Positions 53,441 to 60,000 of a stretch of 60,000 nucleotides of DNA are shown here, one piece after another. The stretch comes from Tubulanus polymorphus (taxonomy: Eukaryota; Nemertea; Palaeonemertea; Tubulaniformes; Tubulanidae). The DNA lies in the NCBI RefSeq assembly GCF_964204645.1, contig NC_134034.1:5639414-5699413 (forward strand). Reading direction: 5' to 3'. Both the position numbers and the translations under genes were made by a program. Below the pieces are notes generated by a model. It worked only from the letters and a program-made list of their open reading frames with translations, was not told where the DNA came from and ran no database searches. Within the stretch, counting starts at the first letter, position 1. The number at the start of each line of letters is the position of its first letter.

Positions 53441-53829
53441 AATACCTGTAAATTTTTTATTTTTTCATAGATTTGCATAATTTTTTTTGCCTAAGGTACA
53501 CAACAGACACCAGTATACTGTTTGATTGAAGATACATGGATCTTGATTTGTTTTGAAATGATGTATGTTGAATATTCTCCAAAAAAATTATATTTTTTGT
53601 ATCTTCACACGATATAATTAGGTCACGTGACCTAATTAGCATAATTTTGGAAAATTTTTTGGTCCTCTAGATAAACTTTGGGATGTGTTCTACAAAGATA
53701 TATAACTGCTGTCCTGTTTCCTCTGTTGGTTTTTTTTGCTATAGCCATCCATATATAACATGCAAAAATGCCTAATTTAGGCTCAGTACAGTAGTGACCA
53801 AACATACCATTATCAAATGGGTTAATAGG

Positions 53830-56735
53830 CTGTGACCATGCCTACGAGTTTTTGGAGAACAAGATAGTCAAGGGTGATGGACCGATGGTTCAATACTCGA
53901 ACCTCGGATGTTTAGTCTCCGGACCTCTCGAGAAAGGCAATGCGGAGTGTCACTGCGCTACAGCGAGTATAGAAGATGACGAAACCTGTAAGTTACAAAA
54001 GTTTATTGACGCGTATGTAATTCATAAAAAAGAAGACGATTTTAGAAAATAATTTTAAAGATAGGTTTCCGAACGGTATTGGGTTCAGAAACGGAGAGTA
54101 TTACGTGCCCCTGCCATGGCGGTCAGAGCACCCAGAATTGAAAAATAATCTAACGCAGTGCGGAGTCAGATTAAAACAAGTTATGGGCCGGTTGAGAAAA
54201 CTCGGTCTCATCGATCAATACGTTGGAGTGATGGCCGAAAATCTAGAACGCGGTTTTGAGGGAGAGTTCCACAACCCCTCTACGTATCGTTTTCGACGCG
54301 AGTAGCGGAAGTCCTTCCCTGAATTCTTGTTTACACGAAGGACCTAACATGATCAGGAGTCTCGTCCAGCTGTTAATACTGTTTTGAGTTCGGTGGATTG
54401 CGATTACTGCCGATATAGCCAAGGCTTTCTTGAATATTTAGCTCGTTGAACCAGACAGAAAATTTGTTTGATTCCTCTGGTATCGGGATAATGATGTTGG
54501 AAAGGACTTAGGGCCGTATTGTTGTAATACCATGACCTTCGGAAATACATCCAGTCCCTTCACCTTGGCTGCCACCTTAAAGAAACATCTTAAGTCGTTT
54601 AAGGATTCAGCTGTAGCCAAAAATTTAAACGAACGGATGTATGTCGACAATTTGCTCACGGGCTTGGATTCAGATGACCAGGCGATCGATTACTACAACG
54701 AAGCCAGAAAAATCATGCTGGATGCCTCGCTCAACTTACGGCAGTGGTCAACGAACTCTGAGAAACGTGAGGGAACTGCAGCCGAAACTACGGTTACCTT
54801 ATTGGGCATGAAGTGGAACTCCATCACAGACAAAATTTTCTTGGCCCAGAGACCACTGGAACGTAAGGATGTATATACGAAAAAGAATCATGACGTCGCA
54901 ATGTGCCTCAGTTTATGACCCGCTCGGATTAATCGGACCCCTGGTGGTTCCGGCTTAAATATTCGTAAACGAACTGTGGAATGATAAAGACTGGGATGAT
55001 GAAATACCCACACAGCAAAGTAAGATGTGGGAAGATATACTCGAATCGTTAAAAAAATCTAGCGATTTCTCGTACGACAGGTACCTGAATGCCGACACCG
55101 GCAGTCCGCTGAACATAGCAGTGTTCTGCGATGCTTGTGCGAACACAGCGATTGGGTGTGTAGCGTACGCAATCCAGAGTGGAAGAGTTTCATTACTCGG
55201 ATCAAAAACAAAATCGTGTCAAAGAAACCAGCGAACTTAACCGTTCCTAAGTTGGAATTAATGGCAATGGTCATGGGCGTCCAATATGGTCAATCTTTGA
55301 CGGAGATGCTGTGAGAGGAATTCGCAGAAATAAACACGTGGTATTTAAAAGACTCTGAAATCGCACCGCATTGGATTAAAACCGATAAGAAACTGAAATT
55401 GTTCGTGAAGAACGGAGTCGAAACTCTTCGCGCCAATTCAGCGCTGACCGATTGGCACCATGTAATCTCAAAAAAAAAAAAAAACATTGCCGACATTCTA
55501 TCACGTGGTGCGTCGTATCAACAACTGATAGTCTCACCGTGGAGTAACGGTCCTGATTGGCTCCGATACAATAAATCGTCTTGGCCAGTTACGCCTATAG
55601 AGCAGCTGACATCTCAGCAGTACGTCACCTTGACAGCCGCAGCCTATATGGATAACGAGTTAACTCCGATGCACCAAACACTAATCAGTGAAGTGATCGA
55701 CATCAATAGATTCGGCAAGTGGAACAAGCTGCGAAGAGTTACTGTCATAGACAGCAAACGGTCATGCTACCTGACCGCTCTAGACAAAGAGAATGCGGAA
55801 TTGAAATGGATATCCGATTTCCAAACGCGATACTATAACAAGGTCATAGAACACTTGGAAGTTAGAGAAACACAATCCAGGCACCAAGACACCCAAGAGA
55901 GTAGCGATTGTACATCAGTTGGGTTTGACGCTCGATGAACAGGGTCTGATTCGGTGTGGCGGGAGAGTCGCAAAAGCAACGTAGAAATTTCGAGAAAAAG
56001 CCCGATATCTGATCCCGGGAAATTCTTACTTAGCCACATCGCTTAGCCTATAAGACACACACACCATCGCATGGTTCACTACAGCATAGGGTCAACCATG
56101 ACAGAGTTACAGAAATGGCTAACGTCAATGCGGTCAGTGGTAAAGAAAGTACTGAAAAAATGTGTCGTCTGCAAGAAAGCCATATCCGGTGCCCAAAGCG
56201 CCAGATCTTCCGGAATTCCGACTAAATGAGTTAATCGCGTTCATCAGCAGTTGACCTTACGGGACACCTTTTCGTTAAGATGAATAACGCAGTCAAAAAA
56301 CACTACGTCTGTCTATTTACGTGTTGCACGACACGTGCGGTTCATCTAGAACTGGTGTCAGACCTATCAGTCAAAACATTTCTGCGAGCCTACCGTTGGT
56401 TCTGTTTTCAGTATTCAGTCCTGAGAATCCTATACTGCGACAACGCCAAGAATTTTAAGGATGCAGATGAAGAGATAAAGAAATGGTATAGAAATATCGA
56501 TCAGGACTGCATCCAACAACACCTCGCAGAAAAAGGAACCAAGTTCAGGTACACACCGGTGCAAGCTGCATGGTTCGGGGTGTACACGAGCGCATGAAAG
56601 GGGTCTGCAAATCGGCACTGAAAAAAGTACTCGGTAAATCACTGGTTAGCGTCGACGAACTGTTTACACGCCTGAAAAAAATACAGGCATTAATCAACAA
56701 CAGACCACTAACATATGTAGGGACAGATAAAATTC
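53830..56735 (+). pseudogene. BEL/Pao pol (copy 3), 5'-truncated and broken
   Basis: Begins GCDHAYEFLENKIVKGDGPM and VQYSNLGCLVSGPL, matching the protease/RT linker of copy 1. It continues with the HPELKNNLTQCGVRLKQV block, FDASSGSPSLNSCLHEGPN (frame-shifted), FGNTSSPFTLAATLKKHL, MYVDNLLTG (54637-54663, again YVDN), FCDACANTAIGC, then integrase CVVC...CCTTRAVHLELV, YCDNAKNF and GVHERMKGVCK. Many stops and shifts. It ends abruptly in NNRPLTYVG at about 56735, where an unrelated basic protein begins. No LTRs were seen. Confidence 0.9.
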
Positions 56736-56737
56736 GC

Positions 56738-58110
56738 CAACGAATTGCAGCACGAGAACGAAGGCTGAAGCTTAAGGTAGAGTGTAATAAAAAGAAACCG
56801 AACAAAGAATCGCTTAAAAAACGGGAACACATTAAAATACAAACACGCAATAGGAATCGTCGTCTTCGGGCAAAATGGAAAGAGGAAGAAAAAAGCTTAA
56901 GCTCTTCAGTTAAAGAAACTGGTGGTGGACTTCGTATTAAGTTAACGCCTAAGACGAGAGGCCAGGTGGTTGACAAACGTGCCGCATGGCGAGAACGAAA
57001 GCGTAAAGAAAGAGCCAACTGGTCCGGACAAAAACGTCGACGCGTGAGCGCAATTCCCAGACAAAAAATGCATGTAGCACTGGTGGTGACGAGATCGGCC
57101 CATATAATTCAAAGCAATCACTCTACAATGCAACACACAAAGCCAATAAAGCTATGCCCAAATCTCCCTGAAAATATGCTGTTATTGTGAAAAAATTGTT
57201 TGAAAAATCAAATTCCTCCACACTTCCATCGAAATCCGATCAATTTCCCAATGACATGAAAAACTGCAGTAAACACGTAGTTAAATCAGTTGCATTGCAG
57301 TTTATCGAGAATAGAAAGAGAGTTAGTATCAGACGTCTCAGTAAAGAAACTGGGCTCAATCGTCAAACTATTACCAAAGCCCAAAAAGTGGGCCTCACTC
57401 GAAAACCACGGCGCTCTAAACTTAACTTGGCCCAAATAAACACAATTCGTGCTTTATACATGCGGGAGGATATATCCTCTATACGTTCGGAGAAAAGGTT
57501 TGCCAACAAACACGGGCCAGGCTACCTTATGACAAGCTCTCTAAAAGCAGCATATGGTATATTTCAGAAAGAAAACCCTCAGATACTAATCAGTTTACAA
57601 AGTTCACTCTGTTGAGGCCCAGAAACGTTCGTCTTCTCTCATCCAACCACGGTGACACTATCCGTGCCTTGTATAGCAATATATCAACTGACGAGATAAT
57701 CACGTGGAATCACTGGGAAAAACACGAGGATTCTAATGGCAGATTAATATATTCTCTAATTACAAAGCGTGGCATATTAGCCGAGATCTTGTCTGAATTT
57801 GAAATTGATCTTCAGAATAGCGGTGGTGTTACATTTGTACGACATGTCTTTACTGCTCGCTGGCAATCATATCAAAATCGAAACCTCCGCGAAAAATTTA
57901 CCCGATAATTGGGCATTGTTTATCGTAGATTTCGCAAAGAATAGAGAAATTAGTTATCAAAACGAAATCAAAGGCACGTATTTCGGAAAAAGACAAGCTC
58001 ATTCCAATAACGCCAAACCAATTAATTTATGGAGAAAGGGTTGTCCCGAGCCGTGGAGCCACCATACAACTTCCAATATACACAAATTTGCGTATATTGG
58101 AAACCAAGCT
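56738..58110 (+). pseudogene. Multi-copy uncharacterised family, possibly a transposase; broken
   Basis: Read across frames: a very basic N-terminus (ARERRLKLKVECNKKKPNKE; KRAAWRERKRKERANWSGQK); KANKAMPKSP, TGA (57169-57171), KYAVIVKKLFEKSNSS; a helix-turn-helix (VSIRRLSKETGLNRQTITKA, 57325-57385); NKHGPGYLMTSSLKAAYGIF; FQKENPQILI; RPRNVRLLS; WNHWEKHEDSNGR; RHVFTARWQ; and VDFAKNREISYQNEIKGTYF (57925-57985). I recognise this order from multi-copy proteins of cnidarians, echinoderms, molluscs and fish that have no agreed function. The CxxC cluster usually following RPRNVRLLS is missing, and the part after the DFxxNR block is lost. At least two frameshifts and one stop. Confidence 0.6.
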
Positions 58111-58286
58111 TCTCACATGCGCAAGCGAAGTACAGTACTAAGTACCGCAATATAAATACGGTGTGCGGATTACACCGAACTCAGCGGATAGAGACGACCG
58201 GCACACCGTGTCCCAAATGTACAAGATGATGAAATTCTAATTTATTTTAAATATCCGGATTGTTTTAAATGAATTAAAGCAAAAAG

Positions 58287-59880
58287 ATGTTTTCTACGTT
58301 GTCAGTTGACTCACCGATATCAGAAAGCAACGAACATAACGACGATTCAGATGTGTTTAACGACACGGGTAAGAAAGTAACTCATAAAACAACAACTATG
58401 CTATTTCAACCTTATGTACACAGCGACAATAAAACGAATAGCGAATTTTCGTGTTGCATTTCCTATATACATTACAATATACATTTCCTATGTAAATTAC
58501 AATCCCTTTTCGGGATCTCGATTTTATAGACCAGCAAAGCTCTGAAGAATCGGACTGTGAGACGGATCCACCAACTACCGAACCGAAAAAAGGTGTGTAA
58601 CTGAAAATTAAGCCGAAATATTTTTCGCGTTATGGCCTATGTTGATCACAGGCGATATATAAATGGATTTTTTTAATAATCAATGATTTCATAGACGAGC
58701 GAAACGATAAAAAAGCCAGCTGTGAATCGGACTGTGAGACGGATCCACCAACTACCGAACCGAAAAAAGGAGTGTAACTGAAAATTAAGCCGAAATATTT
58801 TTCGCGTTATGGCCTATGTTGATCACAGGCGATATATAAATGGATTTTTTTAATAATCAATGATTTCATAGACGAGCGAAACGATAAAAAAGCCAGCTGT
58901 GAATCGGACTGTGAGACGGATCCACCAACTACCGAACCGAAAAAAGGTGTGTAACTGAAAATTAAGCCAAAATATTTTTCGCGTTATGGCCTATGTTGAT
59001 CACAGGCGATATATATATGGATTTTTTTAATTCTCAATGATTTCATAGACGAGCGAAACGATAAAAAAGCCAGCTGTGAATCGGACTGTGAGACGGATCC
59101 ACCAACTACCGAACCGAAAAAAGGTGTGTAACTGAAAATAAGCCGAAATATTTTTCGCGTTATGGCCTATGTTGATCACAGGCGATGTATATATGGATTT
59201 TTTAATTCTCAATGATTTCATAGACGAGCGAAACGATAAAAAAGCCGGCTGTGAATCGGACTGTGATACGGATCCACCAACTACCGAACCGAAAAAAGGT
59301 ATGTAACTGAAAATTAAGCCGAAATATTTTTCGCGTTATGGCCTATGCTGATCACAGGCGATATATATATAGGCCTATATGGATTTTTTAATTCTCAATG
59401 ATTTCATAGACGAGCGAAACGATAAAAAAGCCAGCTGTGAATCGGACTGTGAGACGGATCCAACACAAACAAAAGACCGTAAGGGACAATTCCAAGGGCA
59501 TGGACTGGGTCAATTGCGCTTCTGAAATTACAAGCAAAATCAAATCTGGTTTCAATTGCAGGCGATCAATTTCCAAATTCGAAGAAGAATTCGAAAAGAA
59601 AATCCACCGGCCATGGACTACCGACGTTCTCTCGACCAAAAAACAGATCGGAAGCAAACGATCAGGTTAGCAAAAGATCGGAATTATATCTAATGTATCT
59701 AATGAAATGGCATTATACCTTCATTATCTAGTTTCTGTAACATGTGAACACTTCCTCCAGGTCACCTTGATATGGAATAGATCATATGAAGTCGAGGTTC
59801 CAGTGGCCAAGGTAGGAACAGTTATTGTGACGGATGTTTCTCTCAGGACGTTACGTAATAAGATGTGGTTGGATGATGCT
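58287..59880 (+). CDS. Ulp1/SENP-like protease gene with repeated mini-exons (5' part)
   Basis: A spliced model with an open frame: exon 1 58287-58368 (ATG, MFSTLSVDSPISESNEHNDD), exon 2 58530-58592, exon 3 58695-58771, exon 4 58872-58946, exon 5 59049-59123, exon 6 59224-59298, exon 7 59410-59665, exon 8 59732-59880. Exons 2-7 derive from one repeated exon. Exons 1-3 join in phase 1 and give acidic peptide (SDCETDPPTTEPKK). Exon 3 has lost its usual donor and the next GT lengthens it to 77 nt, moving exons 4-7 to phase 0 where they encode basic peptide (AVNRTVRRIHQLPNRKK). Exon 7 continues KGMDWVNCASEITSKIKSGF. Exon 8 ends TDVSLRTLRNKMWLDDA before donor gtaagt, resembling the WLNDxxIN start of the C48 protease domain that cuts SUMO-like tags. 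The catalytic His, Asp and Cys are beyond the window. The protease call rests on one short motif. Confidence 0.55.
58530..59484 (+). repeat. Tandem exon-intron cassette array, unit about 177 bp
   Basis: Six copies of 'gactgtgagacggatcca' at intervals of about 165-186 bp, each with acceptor gatttcatag, a 75-nt exon (63 in copy 1) and an intron carrying 'aaatatttttcgcgttatgg' and 'gttgatcacaggcgatat'. Units differ by only a few bases, so the array is young. The last copy diverges right after ggatcca into unique coding sequence. Confidence 0.95.
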
Positions 59881-60000
59881 GTAAGTTTCGTGCAAGTGTT
59901 ATCCCTCAGATATTTCTATGTTACACTTTCATTTCAAAGTAATGAACTAATATGCTGCATGCATCTGAAATACTGATATCTCAATAAATTTGTATGAACA

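Noticed and set aside
58530-59484. The 177-bp array as a plain satellite
   Set aside because: Each unit keeps acceptor, a 75-nt open exon and, in all but one, a donor, and both flanks carry exons in matching phase.
1-60000. tRNA, rRNA, CRISPR arrays or bacterial operon signals
   Set aside because: None was seen. Introns, LTRs and animal transposon families show that this is eukaryotic nuclear DNA.

Overview
This is repeat-rich genomic DNA from an animal, most likely a marine invertebrate. It is AT-rich, with GT-AG introns, LTR retrotransposons of the BEL/Pao, Ty3/Gypsy, Copia and DIRS types, and MULE, piggyBac, hAT and THAP-type DNA transposons. Nothing in the window fixes the species. Lophotrochozoan affinity is only a hunch from the style of the dispersed repeats.

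One host gene is clear: hydroxyacylglutathione hydrolase (glyoxalase II, HAGH) on the minus strand. Five exons at 48.84-49.00, 34.69-34.75, 30.14-30.26, 29.58-29.69 and 2.73-2.83 kb join in consistent phase. They cover the start of the metallo-hydrolase core through the zinc-binding GDTLF segment. The last exons lie left of the window and the mitochondrial leader exon probably lies upstream on the right. Almost everything between 2.8 and 48.8 kb is therefore intron of this gene, filled with mobile elements in both orientations.

Layout: 0.7-2.1 kb tandem satellites; 3.8-5.8 kb decayed BEL element; 6.74-9.49 kb MULE with intact ends; 9.70-12.35 kb piggyBac with TTAA ends; 12.6-13.2 kb a spliced fragment of an unassigned family; 13.4-14.5 kb a dispersed repeat; 15.0-17.3 kb LTR-retroelement debris; 17.95-19.76 kb a TTAA element with a THAP domain; 20.6-21.8 kb a SWIM-finger transposase gene cut by a 476-bp miniature element; 22.5-25.2 kb a ZMYM/hAT-type pseudogene cut by a 442-bp insertion; 25.7-26.8 kb Copia fragments; 27.72-28.77 kb a 1048-bp element with 16-bp inverted ends; 31.4-31.6 kb a piggyBac scrap; 35.4-36.5 kb a DIRS-like ORF1; 38.6-40.9 kb more dispersed repeats; 41.71-47.83 kb a young, nearly intact BEL/Pao element.

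Right of HAGH: a Ty3/Gypsy 5' end (49.9-50.5 kb), an intron-containing hAT gene (51.3-52.9 kb), a piggyBac N-terminus (53.0-53.8 kb), a third BEL copy (53.8-56.7 kb), then two genes in the same orientation. The first (56.74-58.1 kb) belongs to a multi-copy uncharacterised family with a helix-turn-helix. The second (58.29 kb to beyond the window) runs through a tandem array of near-identical mini-exons into the start of a Ulp1/SENP-like cysteine protease domain. In that second gene a one-base change at one splice donor appears to switch the reading frame of the later repeat copies. That gene, and the possibility that the two genes form one mobile element inserted in the BEL copy, are the most interesting things here.
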